Assembly: GCF_000018145.1 (NCBI RefSeq)
Contig: NC_009952.1
Coordinates: 1 to 64,000 of the forward strand
Source: Dinoroseobacter shibae DFL 12 = DSM 16493
GTDB taxonomy: Bacteria > Pseudomonadota > Alphaproteobacteria > Rhodobacterales > Rhodobacteraceae
Direction: 5' to 3'
DNA: 64,000 nucleotides
Shown here in pieces: positions 1 through 8,948 of this stretch. The stretch's first letter is position 1, and every line of letters begins with the position of its first letter. The position numbers and the translations under genes are program-made. A model generated the notes under the pieces. The model saw nothing but the letters and a program-made list of their open reading frames with translations, did not search any database and was not told where the DNA came from.

Positions 1-127
1 ATAAAATATGTCGAGATTCATTGTTTCCCAACGTCCCCGATAGAATTTTTGCGAACTAGGTCAGTAAATGTGACTTTTATTTGCCGAAAAGCGGCTTTAT
101 ACAGCGCGGGCTAGTTAGGAGGACTTT
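1..127 (+). promoter_or_regulatory. Leader region of gltD
   Basis: This stretch is AT-richer than the genes that follow and holds no gene. It ends in a perfect Shine-Dalgarno sequence, AGGAGG at 117-122, five bases before the gltD ATG. A promoter is expected here, but no -35/-10 pair is clear enough to place. Confidence 0.5.
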
Positions 128-1567
128 ATGGCCAACCAGCCGATGCTCAAGTTCGTCAAGATCCCGAAGGACATGCCCGAGAAACGGGATGCGGATACGC
201 GCAAGCAGGACTTCGACGAGATCTACCAGGAGTATGCCGCCGAGAAGGCCGCCGAGCAAGCCTCGCGCTGTTCGCAGTGTGGCGTGCCCTATTGTCAGAG
301 CCATTGCCCCCTGCACAACAACATCCCCGACTGGCTCAAGCTGACCGCCGAAGGCCGGCTCGAAGAGGCCTATGAGCTCAGCCAGGCCACCAACACCTTC
401 CCCGAGATCTGCGGCCGCATCTGCCCGCAGGACCGCCTGTGCGAAGGCAACTGCGTGATCGAGAAGTCCGGGCACGGCACCGTCACCATCGGCTCGGTCG
501 AGAAATACATCACCGACACCGCCTGGGAAAAGGGCTGGGTCAAGCCGATCACCCCCGCCCAGGAACGCCCCGAGAGCGTCGGCATCATCGGCGCGGGCCC
601 GGGTGGGCTTGCGGCGGCGGACGTGCTGCGCCGCCAGGGCGTGCAGGTCACGATCTATGACCGCTACGACCGCGCGGGCGGCCTGCTGACCTATGGGATC
701 CCGGGCTTCAAGCTGGAAAAGGACGTGGTCATGCGCCGCAACGACCAGCTGGAGCAGGGCGGGGTGACGTTCGAGCTGAACTGTGACGTGGGCACGGACA
801 TCTCCTTCGACAAGATCCGCGAGAAGCACGACGCCGTGCTGATCGCCACGGGCGTCTATAAATCACGGGATCTGGGCGGTCCGGGCGCGGGCGCGGGCGG
901 GATCGTGCGCGCCATCGACTATCTCACGGCGTCCAACCGCAAGAGCTTCGGCGACGCGGTGCCGGAGTTCGACAGCGGCGAGCTGAACGCCGAAGGCAAG
1001 CGCGTGGTCGTCATCGGCGGCGGCGACACGGCCATGGACTGCGTGCGCACGGCCACGCGCCAGGGCGCGACATCGGTCAAATGCCTCTATCGCCGGGACC
1101 GGGCGAACATGCCCGGCTCCCAGCGCGAAGTGCAGAACGCCGAAGAGGAGGGCGTGGAATTCGTCTGGCTCACTGCGCCCCAGGGGTTTGCGGGCGACAC
1201 GGACGTCACCGGCGTCATGGTGCAGAAGATGCGCCTCGGCGCGCCGGACGCCACGGGCCGCCAGGCCCCCGAACTGATCGAGGGCGCGGATTACGTCGAG
1301 GACGCGGATCTGGTCATCAAGGCGCTGGGCTTCGAGCCCGAGGATCTGCCGACGCTCTGGGGCACACCGGAGCTGGAAGTGACCCGCTGGGGCACGATCA
1401 AGGCCGATTTCCGCACCCATGAGACGGCGCTGCCGGGGGTCTATGCGGCGGGCGATATCGTGCGCGGCGCGTCCCTGGTGGTCTGGGCCATCCGGGACGG
1501 GCGCGAGGCCGCCGAGGCCATGCTGGAAAAATTCAACGCCAAGGCCACATCCATGGCCGCGGAATAG
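128..1567 (+). CDS. gltD: Glutamate synthase (NADPH) small subunit
   Basis: This is the 479-residue beta subunit of NADPH glutamate synthase. It takes electrons from NADPH through FAD and passes them through iron-sulfur clusters to the large subunit for ammonia assimilation. The N-terminal cluster region shows cysteines 48, 51, 56 and 60 and then 95, 99, 105 and 109. An FAD-binding GxGxxG follows at 155-160, and the NADPH-binding segment with GGGDTAMD lies near 297-304. The length matches the family. The start is fixed by AGGAGG at 117-122. The gene precedes gltB by 214 bp, the reverse of the E. coli order, and is probably transcribed with it unless the intervening hairpin attenuates. Confidence 0.97.
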   Translation: MANQPMLKFVKIPKDMPEKRDADTRKQDFDEIYQEYAAEKAAEQASRCSQCGVPYCQSHCPLHNNIPDWLKLTAEGRLEEAYELSQATNTFPEICGRICPQDRLCEGNCVIEKSGHGTVTIGSVEKYITDTAWEKGWVKPITPAQERPESVGIIGAGPGGLAAADVLRRQGVQVTIYDRYDRAGGLLTYGIPGFKLEKDVVMRRNDQLEQGGVTFELNCDVGTDISFDKIREKHDAVLIATGVYKSRDLGGPGAGAGGIVRAIDYLTASNRKSFGDAVPEFDSGELNAEGKRVVVIGGGDTAMDCVRTATRQGATSVKCLYRRDRANMPGSQREVQNAEEEGVEFVWLTAPQGFAGDTDVTGVMVQKMRLGAPDATGRQAPELIEGADYVEDADLVIKALGFEPEDLPTLWGTPELEVTRWGTIKADFRTHETALPGVYAAGDIVRGASLVVWAIRDGREAAEAMLEKFNAKATSMAAE

Positions 1568-1589
1568 GGCCCGACCCCGGTCGGATCGG

Positions 1590-1633
1590 GGTCGGACACC
1601 TGTCGGCAAAGTGTCGGGCAAGTGTATGGCATC
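1590..1633 (+). repeat. Four-unit 11-bp phased repeat array
   Basis: Four consecutive 11-mers start at 1590, 1601, 1612 and 1623: GGTCGGACACC, TGTCGGCAAAG, TGTCGGGCAAG and TGTATGGCATC. The spacing is exactly 11 bp, one helical turn. The array lies just after the gltD stop codon. A second array with the same units occurs at 30553-30619. The function is unknown; a protein-binding array or a small minisatellite are both possible. Confidence 0.7.
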
Positions 1634-1690
1634 CGGTTAACGCCAAAAAACGCAACGGTCAGGACCGCTGACCCAATTAAAAATCGCAAC

Positions 1691-1721
1691 GCGCCCCGCA
1701 CGGGTTCCCGTAACGGGGCGC
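1691..1721 (+). promoter_or_regulatory. Hairpin in the gltD-gltB gap
   Basis: GCGCCCCG at 1691-1698 pairs with CGGGGCGC at 1714-1721, and ACGGG/CCCGT extends the pairing inside. There is no T-run after it on the plus strand. It could stabilise or attenuate the gltD-gltB message. It ends 60 bp before gltB. Confidence 0.5.
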
Positions 1722-1781
1722 AACAGACACCGAAATCACCCGGAGCGCGGCGCACGCCCCTCCCCCGCCAGGAGACACGCC

Positions 1782-4700
1782 ATGACCAAGTATGACGCAA
1801 ACTGGGCCGCCGCCGAAGAGGCCAAGCGCAAGTGGCTGGCCGAAAACGGCATGTATTCGGAGCAAGAAGAGCACTCCTCCTGCGGCGTGGGCCTCGTGGT
1901 CAACGTCAAGGGCGAGAAGTCCCGCGCCGTGGTCGAGGCGGGCATAACCGCCCTGAAGGCGATCTGGCACCGGGGCGCCGTGGATGCGGACGGCAAGACC
2001 GGCGACGGGGCGGGCATCCACGTGCAGATCCCGGTCGAGTTCTTCTATGACCAGGTGCGCAATACCGGCCACGAGCCGGAGATGGACCAGCTGATGGCGG
2101 TGGGCCAGGTGTTCTTGCCGCGCACCGATCACGGGGCGCAGGAGACCTGCCGGACCATCGTGGAATCCGAGGTCCTGCGCCTGGGCTATCACATCTATGG
2201 CTGGCGGCATGTGCCGGTGGACATCTCGTGCCTGGGCGAGAAGGCCAACGCGACCCGGCCCGAGATCGAGCAGATCATCATTTCCAACTCCAAGGGCGTG
2301 GACGAGGAAACCTTCGAGCGCGAACTGTACGTGATCCGCCGCCGGATCGAGAAGGCGGCGGCGGCGGCGCAGGTTGCGGGTCTCTATATCTGTTCGCTGT
2401 CGTGTCGGTCGATCATCTACAAGGGCATGATGCTGGCCGAGCAGGTGGCCGAGTTCTATCCCGACTTGCAGGATGCGCGCTTCGTGTCGGCCTTCGCCAT
2501 CTATCACCAGCGCTATTCCACCAACACCTTCCCGCAGTGGTGGCTGGCGCAGCCGTTCCGGATGCTGGCCCATAACGGCGAGATCAACACGCTCAAGGGC
2601 AACATCAACTGGATGAAGAGCCACGAGATCCGCATGGCCTCGGCGGCGTTTGGCGAGATGGCCGAGGACATCAAGCCGATCATCCCGGGGGGGTCGTCGG
2701 ATTCGGCGGCGCTGGACGCGGTGTTCGAGGTGATGGTGCGCTCGGGCCGGAACGCGCCCATGGCCAAGACCCTGCTGGTGCCGGAATCCTGGTCCAAGCA
2801 GGCGGTGGAGCTGCCCCAGGCCTGGCGCGACATGTATTCCTACTGCAACTCGGTGATGGAGCCGTGGGACGGCCCCGCTGCGCTGGCCATGACCGACGGG
2901 CGCTGGGTCTGCGCCGGGCTGGACCGGAACGGGTTGCGTCCGATGCGGTACGTGGTGACCGGCGACGGGCTGGTCATCGCGGGGTCCGAGGCGGGCATGG
3001 TCCCGGTGAACGAGGCGAACCTGGTCGAGAAGGGCGCGCTCGGCCCCGGGCAGTTGCTGGCCGTGGACATGGAAGAGGGGCGGCTTTTCCATGACACCGA
3101 GATCAAGGACAAGCTCGCGGCCTCCCAGCCGTTCGGCGAGTGGGTGGGCAAGATCACCGATCTCGACAGTGCCCTGGCCAAGGTGACCGAGGTGGCGATC
3201 CACGAGGGGGGCGAGCTGCGCAAGCGGCAGATCGCGGCGGGCTATTCCATCGAGGAGCTGGAGCAGATCCTCGTGCCCATGGCCGAGGACGGCAAGGAGA
3301 CGCTGGCGTCGATGGGCGACGACACGCCGCCCGCGGTTCTGTCGAACCAGTACCGGCCCCTGAGCCATTTCTTCCGGCAGAATTTCAGCCAGGTGACCAA
3401 CCCGCCGATCGATTCCTTGCGCGAATACCGGGTGATGAGCCTCAAGACCCGGTTCGGCAACCTCAAGAACGTGCTGGACGAGACCTCCGAGCAGACGGAG
3501 ATCCTGGTGCTGGAGAGCCCGTTCGTGGGCAATGCCCAGTTCGAGCGTCTGATCGCCCAGTTCGGGGAGTCGGTGTGCTACATCGACTGTACCTTCCCGG
3601 CGGGCAAGGATCGCGACACCCTGCGCCGCGAGCTCGGGCGCATCCGGGCCGAGGCCGAGGATGCGGTGCGCTCCGGCGCGGCCCATATCGTGTTGAGCGA
3701 CCTGGGCCAGTCCGAGGACCGGGTGCCGATGCCGATGATCCTGGCGACCTCCGCGGTGCATAGCTGGCTGACGCGCAAGGGGCTGCGGACGTTCTGCTCG
3801 CTGAACGTGCGGGCGGCGGAATGCGTGGACCCGCATTATTTCGCCGTGCTGATCGGCTGCGGGGCGACCACGGTGAACGCGTATCTCGCCGAGGACAGCC
3901 TGGCGGACCGGATCCGGCGCGGGCTGCTCGACTGTACGCTGACCGAGGCGGTGGCGCGGTATCGCAATGCCATCGACCAGGGGTTGTTGAAGATCATGGC
4001 GAAGATGGGGATCTCGGTGATCTCGTCGTACCGCGGGGGTCTGAACTTCGAGGCGGTGGGGCTGAGCCGCGCCATGGTGGCGGAGTATTTCCCCGGCATG
4101 ACCAGCCGGATTTCCGGGATCGGGACGACGGGGATCCAGACCAAGCTCGAAGAGGTGCATGCGCGCGGCTGGCGCGGGGGGCAGGATGTGCTGCCCATCG
4201 GCGGGTTCTACAAGTCGCGGCGGTCGGGCGAGAAGCACGCCTGGGAAGCGCAGACGATGCATCTGATGCAGGCGGCGTGCAACCGGTCCTCCTATGAGCT
4301 GTGGAAGCAGTATTCCAAGGCGATGCAGGCCAACCCGCCGATCCATCTGCGCGATCTGCTGGCGATCTCGCCGCTCGGCGCGCCGGTGCCCATCGAGGAG
4401 GTGGAGAGCGTCACCGCGATCCGCAAGCGGTTCGTCACGCCGGGGATGTCCCTGGGCGCGCTGAGCCCGGAGGCGCACAAGACCCTGAACGTGGCGATGA
4501 ACCGGATCGGCGCGCGATCCGACAGCGGCGAGGGCGGGGAGGATCCGGCCCATTTCGTGCCCGAGCCCAATGGCGACAACCCGTCCGCGAAGATCAAGCA
4601 GGTGGCCTCGGGGCGGTTCGGGGTGACCGCCGAGTATCTCAACCACTGCGAGGAGCTGGAGATCAAGGTCGCCCAGGGTGCCAAGCCCGGGGAGGGCGGA

Positions 4701-6320
4701 CAGTTGCCGGGGATGAAGGTCACCGACCTGATCGCGCGGTTGCGGCATTCGACCAAGGGTGTGACCCTGATCTCCCCGCCGCCGCATCACGACATCTACA
4801 GCATCGAGGACCTGGCGCAGCTGATCTACGACCTCAAGCAGATCAACCCGCGCTGCAAGGTGACGGTGAAGCTGGTGGCGTCGTCCGGCGTCGGCACCAT
4901 CGCCGCCGGTGTGGCCAAGGCCAAGGCGGACGTGATCCTGATCTCGGGCCATAATGGCGGCACAGGGGCCTCGCCGGCCACCTCGATCAAATACGCAGGT
5001 CTGCCCTGGGAGATGGGCCTGACCGAGGCGCATCAGGTGCTGGCGATGAACAACCTGCGCGACCGCGTGACCCTGCGCACGGATGGCGGTCTGCGCACCG
5101 GGCGCGACATCGTCATGGCCGCGCTGATGGGGGCCGAGGAATACGGCATCGGCACCGCGGCGCTGATTGCCATGGGCTGCATCATGGTGCGCCAGTGCCA
5201 GTCCAACACCTGCCCCGTAGGGGTCTGCACCCAGGACGAGGAGCTCCGCGCCAAGTTCACCGGCAACGCCGACAAGGTGGTCAACCTGATCACCTTCTAT
5301 GCCCAGGAGGTGCGCGAAGTGCTCGCCGCCATCGGGGCGCGGAGCCTTGACGAGGTGATCGGGCGCGCGGATCTCTTGCGCCAGGTCAGCCGCGGCTCGG
5401 CGCATCTGGACGATCTCGACCTCAATCCGCTGCTGATCTCGGTGGATGGGGCGCAGCATATCGTCTACGACCGCAACAAGCCGCGCAACCCGGTGCCCGA
5501 TACGCTGGACGCGCAGATCGTCTCGGACGCGGCGCGGTTCCTCAAGGATGGCGAGAAGATGCAGCTGTCCTATGCGGTGCAGAACACGCTGCGGACCATC
5601 GGGACGCGCACGTCGAGCCATATCGTCACCAATTTCGGGATGCGCAACGCGCTCCAGCCCGATCACCTGACGGTGAAGCTGGAGGGATCCGCGGGGCAGT
5701 CGCTCGGGGCGTTCGGCGCGCCGGGGCTGAAGCTGGAGGTTTCGGGCGATGCCAACGACTACGTGGGCAAGGGTCTGTCCGGGGCGACGGTGGTGGTCAA
5801 GCCGGTGCTGGGCTCGCCGCTCAAGGCGGATGAGAACACGATCATCGGCAACACGGTGCTCTACGGTGCGACCGACGGCTATCTCTTCGCCGCGGGACGG
5901 GCGGGCGAGCGGTTCGCCGTGCGCAACTCCGGCGCGAAGGTGGTGATCGAGGGCTGCGGTTCGAACGGGTGCGAATACATGACCGGCGGTGTGGCGGTGA
6001 TCCTGGGCGAGATCGGCGCGAATTTCGGCGCGGGCATGACCGGGGGGATGGCCTATCTCTATGACCCTGCGGGCCGCGCGCCGGACATGATGAACATGGA
6101 GACGCTGGTGACCTGCCCGGTGACGGTGGATCACTGGGAGGGCCAGCTCAAGGGCCTGATCGAGCGCCACCTGGCGGAGACCGGAAGCCGCAAGGCCGCC
6201 GATATCCTGCAGCACTGGGATATCGAGAAGGCCAACTTCCTGCAGGTCTGCCCGAAGGAGATGCTGGTCCATATCCCCGCGCCGCTCGGCATCGAGGACA
6301 GCGCGATCCCGGCGGAATAG
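1782..6320 (+). CDS. gltB: Glutamate synthase (NADPH) large subunit
   Basis: This is the 1512-residue alpha subunit of glutamate synthase. It hydrolyses glutamine in an N-terminal Ntn amidotransferase domain and channels the ammonia to the FMN domain, where 2-oxoglutarate becomes glutamate. Cys34 in HSSCGVGLVV is the expected catalytic N-terminal residue after removal of a 33-residue propeptide. The FMN/synthase domain occupies the middle to C-terminal part. The 3Fe-4S cysteines are visible in CIMVRQCQSNTCPVGVC. The C-terminal GXGXG beta-helix region is intact (GSNGCEYMTGG). CAGGAG lies upstream of the ATG. It works as a complex with GltD, encoded just upstream. Confidence 0.98.
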   Translation: MTKYDANWAAAEEAKRKWLAENGMYSEQEEHSSCGVGLVVNVKGEKSRAVVEAGITALKAIWHRGAVDADGKTGDGAGIHVQIPVEFFYDQVRNTGHEPEMDQLMAVGQVFLPRTDHGAQETCRTIVESEVLRLGYHIYGWRHVPVDISCLGEKANATRPEIEQIIISNSKGVDEETFERELYVIRRRIEKAAAAAQVAGLYICSLSCRSIIYKGMMLAEQVAEFYPDLQDARFVSAFAIYHQRYSTNTFPQWWLAQPFRMLAHNGEINTLKGNINWMKSHEIRMASAAFGEMAEDIKPIIPGGSSDSAALDAVFEVMVRSGRNAPMAKTLLVPESWSKQAVELPQAWRDMYSYCNSVMEPWDGPAALAMTDGRWVCAGLDRNGLRPMRYVVTGDGLVIAGSEAGMVPVNEANLVEKGALGPGQLLAVDMEEGRLFHDTEIKDKLAASQPFGEWVGKITDLDSALAKVTEVAIHEGGELRKRQIAAGYSIEELEQILVPMAEDGKETLASMGDDTPPAVLSNQYRPLSHFFRQNFSQVTNPPIDSLREYRVMSLKTRFGNLKNVLDETSEQTEILVLESPFVGNAQFERLIAQFGESVCYIDCTFPAGKDRDTLRRELGRIRAEAEDAVRSGAAHIVLSDLGQSEDRVPMPMILATSAVHSWLTRKGLRTFCSLNVRAAECVDPHYFAVLIGCGATTVNAYLAEDSLADRIRRGLLDCTLTEAVARYRNAIDQGLLKIMAKMGISVISSYRGGLNFEAVGLSRAMVAEYFPGMTSRISGIGTTGIQTKLEEVHARGWRGGQDVLPIGGFYKSRRSGEKHAWEAQTMHLMQAACNRSSYELWKQYSKAMQANPPIHLRDLLAISPLGAPVPIEEVESVTAIRKRFVTPGMSLGALSPEAHKTLNVAMNRIGARSDSGEGGEDPAHFVPEPNGDNPSAKIKQVASGRFGVTAEYLNHCEELEIKVAQGAKPGEGGQLPGMKVTDLIARLRHSTKGVTLISPPPHHDIYSIEDLAQLIYDLKQINPRCKVTVKLVASSGVGTIAAGVAKAKADVILISGHNGGTGASPATSIKYAGLPWEMGLTEAHQVLAMNNLRDRVTLRTDGGLRTGRDIVMAALMGAEEYGIGTAALIAMGCIMVRQCQSNTCPVGVCTQDEELRAKFTGNADKVVNLITFYAQEVREVLAAIGARSLDEVIGRADLLRQVSRGSAHLDDLDLNPLLISVDGAQHIVYDRNKPRNPVPDTLDAQIVSDAARFLKDGEKMQLSYAVQNTLRTIGTRTSSHIVTNFGMRNALQPDHLTVKLEGSAGQSLGAFGAPGLKLEVSGDANDYVGKGLSGATVVVKPVLGSPLKADENTIIGNTVLYGATDGYLFAAGRAGERFAVRNSGAKVVIEGCGSNGCEYMTGGVAVILGEIGANFGAGMTGGMAYLYDPAGRAPDMMNMETLVTCPVTVDHWEGQLKGLIERHLAETGSRKAADILQHWDIEKANFLQVCPKEMLVHIPAPLGIEDSAIPAE

Positions 6321-6332
6321 TCTAACGATTGG

Positions 6333-6373
6333 AATCGGTTAGGAGAATTGCTTTACTTTTTTTCTAACCGATT
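6333..6373. promoter_or_regulatory. 10-bp inverted repeat before the toxin-antitoxin pair
   Basis: AATCGGTTAG at 6333-6342 and CTAACCGATT at 6364-6373 are perfect inverted repeats separated by an AT-rich, T-rich 21-bp spacer. The position, 34 bp before the Panacea ATG, fits an autoregulatory operator. It could also act as the gltB terminator, since a T-run lies inside the loop. GANTC methylation sites sit at 6332-6336 and 6374-6378, at the outer edges. Confidence 0.5.
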
Positions 6374-6406
6374 GAATCTTCAAGGGTAATCTCCTATCAT
6401 CTTCAT

Positions 6407-7018
6407 ATGAGCGAACAGCTAGATCGAGCGAAGTTGAAGGAAGTAGTCTGCTGGGTTGTAAACTCGGTTGGCCCGGAGGCGCTTGGTCAAACAAAGCTTC
6501 ACAAGGTTCTCTACTACGCAGAGATGCTCACTTTCCTCGCTACTGGTAGACCTTTGACAGGGGCGATTTTCCGTAAACGACCTTACGGGCCGACTTGCGA
6601 CGCGCTGCTGGGAATACAAGACGAGCTTTCCAAGGAAGGTTGCCTCGAAGTTACGCGTCAGAACTACTATGGCTACAAAAAGACAACGTTCGCTCTTCTT
6701 GGTAGGTTTTCACCAACATTGATCAGCGCGGATGAGATCTCTCTACTTAGAGACGTTGTTGAGTTTGTATGTTTAAGGAACAGTGCTGTAACTATATCTG
6801 AGTTTTCACACGACATCGTGTGGCAGATGGTAGAATTTGGCGAAGATATACCCTATCATTCCGCGTTAAATCTCGTTCCCAACGAAGAAACGGAAGATGC
6901 TCTTTCTTGGGGTATGTCCGTTGCAAAGGAAATTGAAGACGCGCGACCCATCAGAGCGGCCGACTTGGAAGGTCGTCCACCAAGAGCTTTACGAGCAGCA
7001 ATGCTTGATCGCCATTGA
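6407..7018 (+). CDS. Panacea-domain (SocA/DUF4065-like) antitoxin
   Basis: This 203-residue protein carries the Panacea signature in its N-terminal 70 residues: LGQTKLHKVLYYAEM, then GRPLTGAIFRKRPYGPTCD. Panacea domains are known as interchangeable antitoxin modules paired with many unrelated toxins, and also as the SocA proteolytic adaptor. The C-terminal tail is polar and could contact the toxin. The codon use is far less GC-rich than gltB, which suggests acquisition by transfer. No good Shine-Dalgarno precedes the ATG. The downstream frame overlaps its 3' end, as expected for a coupled toxin gene. Confidence 0.8.
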   Translation: MSEQLDRAKLKEVVCWVVNSVGPEALGQTKLHKVLYYAEMLTFLATGRPLTGAIFRKRPYGPTCDALLGIQDELSKEGCLEVTRQNYYGYKKTTFALLGRFSPTLISADEISLLRDVVEFVCLRNSAVTISEFSHDIVWQMVEFGEDIPYHSALNLVPNEETEDALSWGMSVAKEIEDARPIRAADLEGRPPRALRAAMLDRH

Positions 7019-7244
7019 GTCGCCCCATTACTCGACAGAAGCGATTTTTCAGCTTCTTGAGGCTACGGAAGACTGGTTGCAGTACGACCCGCGCTCCCGT
7101 GGCACCCCGCTAAAGTTCGATCGAGACAGAGACTTTTGGGTTCACGAAACAGCGCGATCGGGCTTTAGGCCCGGTTTCAGACTGTTCTATGAAATCATTG
7201 AGATCGACAAAGAAGTCTTGCTGTGGAAGTGCACTTTTAGCTGA
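6933..7244 (+). CDS. Putative RelE-like toxin partner of the Panacea antitoxin
   Basis: This short frame overlaps the end of the Panacea gene and shares its low GC. The start is uncertain: ATG at 6897 would give 115 residues, TTG at 6933 (chosen, after AAAGGAAA) gives 103, and TTG at 7005 gives 79. The part from about residue 12 onward looks like a small RelE/ParE-type fold: a helical segment, then DPRSRGTPLKF, and a C-terminal beta pair in FRLFYEIIEIDKEVLLWK. The toxin role is inferred from this shape and from the position after a Panacea antitoxin; no exact family was recognised. It ends 12 bp before the stop codon of the convergent LOG gene. Confidence 0.6.
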   Translation: MKTRDPSERPTWKVVHQELYEQQCLIAIESPHYSTEAIFQLLEATEDWLQYDPRSRGTPLKFDRDRDFWVHETARSGFRPGFRLFYEIIEIDKEVLLWKCTFS

Positions 7245-7256
7245 GCTGAATGTTGA

Positions 7257-8114
7257 CTAAAGTGCAGGCTGGCCCGGCGGGCTGTCATGCCAGCCGGCCT
7301 TGCGGTCCCAGGCCTCGATCAGGGCGACGGCCTCTTCGGCGGTGTCGACCATGCGGAAGAGGTCCAGATCCTCCTCCGAAATCGTGCCGGCTTCGGCGAG
7401 GGCGTCCCAGTTGATGATGGTCTTCCAGAACTCCGTCCCGAAGAGCAGGAAGGGCAGGCGCGACATGCGCCCGGTCTGGATCAGGGTCAGGGATTCGAAC
7501 AACTCGTCCAAAGTCCCGAAGCCGCCGGGGAAGACCGCGATGGCCTTGGCGCGCATCAGGAAGTGCATCTTGCGGATCGCGAAATAGTGGAAGTTGAAGC
7601 ACAGGTCCGGCGTCACATAGGTGTTCGGGGCCTGTTCGTGCGGCAGCACAATGCTCAGCCCGATGGACGCGCCGCCGGCCTCGTGGGCGCCGAGATTGCC
7701 CGCCTCCATCACCCCCGGCCCGCCGCCGGTGACGATCACGTTCTCGCGGCCATAGGTCTCCATGCTTTTCTGGGTCATGGCATAGGCGAATTTCCGGGCC
7801 TCCTCGTAATAGCCCGACAGCTCGGCGAGTGTTTCAGTCCGGGCGCTGGCCTTGTCGGCTGGGGCCGGGATGCGCGCGCCGCCGAACATCACGATGGTGC
7901 TTTCCACCCCGCGCTCGTCCAGCACCATCTGCGGCTTGAGCAGTTCCAGTTGCAGCCGGACCGGGCGCAGTTCCTCGCGGCACAGGAAATCCGGGTCGTC
8001 GAAGGCCAGCCGGTAGGCCGGGGCGCGGGTCTGGGGCGTGTCCGGGATGCTCTCGGCGGTTTCCACATCCTGGTGGGCGTCGCGGAAGGGGCCTTGCTTG
8101 TGGTCGTCTCTCAT
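7257..8114 (-). CDS. LOG family protein (TIGR00730-like)
   Basis: This 285-residue Rossmann-fold protein belongs to the LOG/lysine-decarboxylase-like family, whose studied members release free bases from nucleoside monophosphates (cytokinin riboside 5'-monophosphate phosphoribohydrolases). The signature PGGFGTLDE is present, preceded by VTGGGPGVMEAGNLGA. The N-terminal extension of about 90 residues is typical of the longer bacterial form. ATG at 8114 is preceded by AAGGCAG; the open frame runs further upstream but lacks bacterial coding character there. The physiological substrate in this organism is not shown by the sequence. Confidence 0.88.
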   Translation of the reverse strand: MRDDHKQGPFRDAHQDVETAESIPDTPQTRAPAYRLAFDDPDFLCREELRPVRLQLELLKPQMVLDERGVESTIVMFGGARIPAPADKASARTETLAELSGYYEEARKFAYAMTQKSMETYGRENVIVTGGGPGVMEAGNLGAHEAGGASIGLSIVLPHEQAPNTYVTPDLCFNFHYFAIRKMHFLMRAKAIAVFPGGFGTLDELFESLTLIQTGRMSRLPFLLFGTEFWKTIINWDALAEAGTISEEDLDLFRMVDTAEEAVALIEAWDRKAGWHDSPPGQPAL

Positions 8115-8294
8115 CGCTGCTGCCTTGTGGGGGGACGGGAGTGTCCACCGTGCCGGGATTTGTCGGAAACGCAAGACCAAGCGCCCGATCTGCGGCGTCT
8201 CGTGCGGCCCGAGCGCGGAATGCTTGCGGGTCCGCGCGGGACCGGGGTAATTTGCGCGGGTGGCAGGGGCCGGTTCTGTTGGTTGGGGGTGCGC

Positions 8295-8924
8295 GTGGCT
8301 TTGAGCATTGCGGTGGGGACCAGGTCGCTGGACGTGGTGCCGTTCGAGCGGTTCGATGATTTCAGGGGGTTTTCGGCCCATTGGGCGGCGCGATTGGTGC
8401 CCGGCCCGGCGGTCTTGAACCACTGGGATCATGGTGCGCGGGCCTGGCGGGCGCCGCCGCTGGAGGCGCCGATCACCCTGCGGCCCGCCGTGCAGTGCCT
8501 GGTGAGCGACGGGTTCGGGGTGCGCGACGGGGCGGCGGAGCGGGCGATGATGGCGCGGATCTGCGACGGGCTGGGGGTGTCTGGCGCGGCGCTGCATGCG
8601 GCGGTGGAGGCGGAGCTGCCGCCCGCGCGGTTCGCGGTGGACACCCATGCCGCCCTGACCGCCGAGCAGCGGGCGGCCGGGTCCTGGGAGGTGCTCGGCC
8701 AGGCCCATTTCGAGCATCTGGTGCTGCGTGGGGCGGTGGGGCGGCTGGGGGATTGGATCCTGGTCTCGGTGGCGGTGGATTTCACGCTCTCGGCGCGGAC
8801 GGTGGCGCGGGCGTTGCGGGGCCCGGACGGGCCGGGCGGGGCGCTGACCGAGCGGAGGCCGGACGACCTGCGCGCCCGGTCGGGGGAGGCGGAGCGTCAT
8901 GCAGGTTCGCGCGCGGGGCGGTAG
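8295..8924 (+). CDS. Conserved hypothetical protein
   Basis: No family was recognised. The frame has 209 codons from a GTG start. Its third codon positions are strongly GC-biased like those of the neighbours, and it ends before dapD, so it looks like a real gene. The product is soluble, with no signal peptide or membrane segment. It has several Trp and His residues in its N-terminal third (VLNHWDHGARAW) and an Ala-rich central helical part. ATG at 8220 in the same frame is an alternative start. It lies 103 bp upstream of dapD on the same strand and could share its transcript. Confidence 0.6.
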   Translation: MALSIAVGTRSLDVVPFERFDDFRGFSAHWAARLVPGPAVLNHWDHGARAWRAPPLEAPITLRPAVQCLVSDGFGVRDGAAERAMMARICDGLGVSGAALHAAVEAELPPARFAVDTHAALTAEQRAAGSWEVLGQAHFEHLVLRGAVGRLGDWILVSVAVDFTLSARTVARALRGPDGPGGALTERRPDDLRARSGEAERHAGSRAGR

Positions 8925-8948
8925 GCGCGGGGCCGCGGCGCAAGCGCA

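Noticed and set aside
1677-6272. Antisense frame of 1531 codons opposite gltB
   Set aside because: The long open frame results from GC-biased codons of gltB on the other strand; its translation is His/Arg/Leu-rich with no recognisable domain.
6897-6932. ATG start for the toxin frame
   Set aside because: It would overlap the antitoxin gene by 122 bp and adds residues without family likeness; TTG 6933 after AAAGGAAA was preferred, though this remains uncertain.
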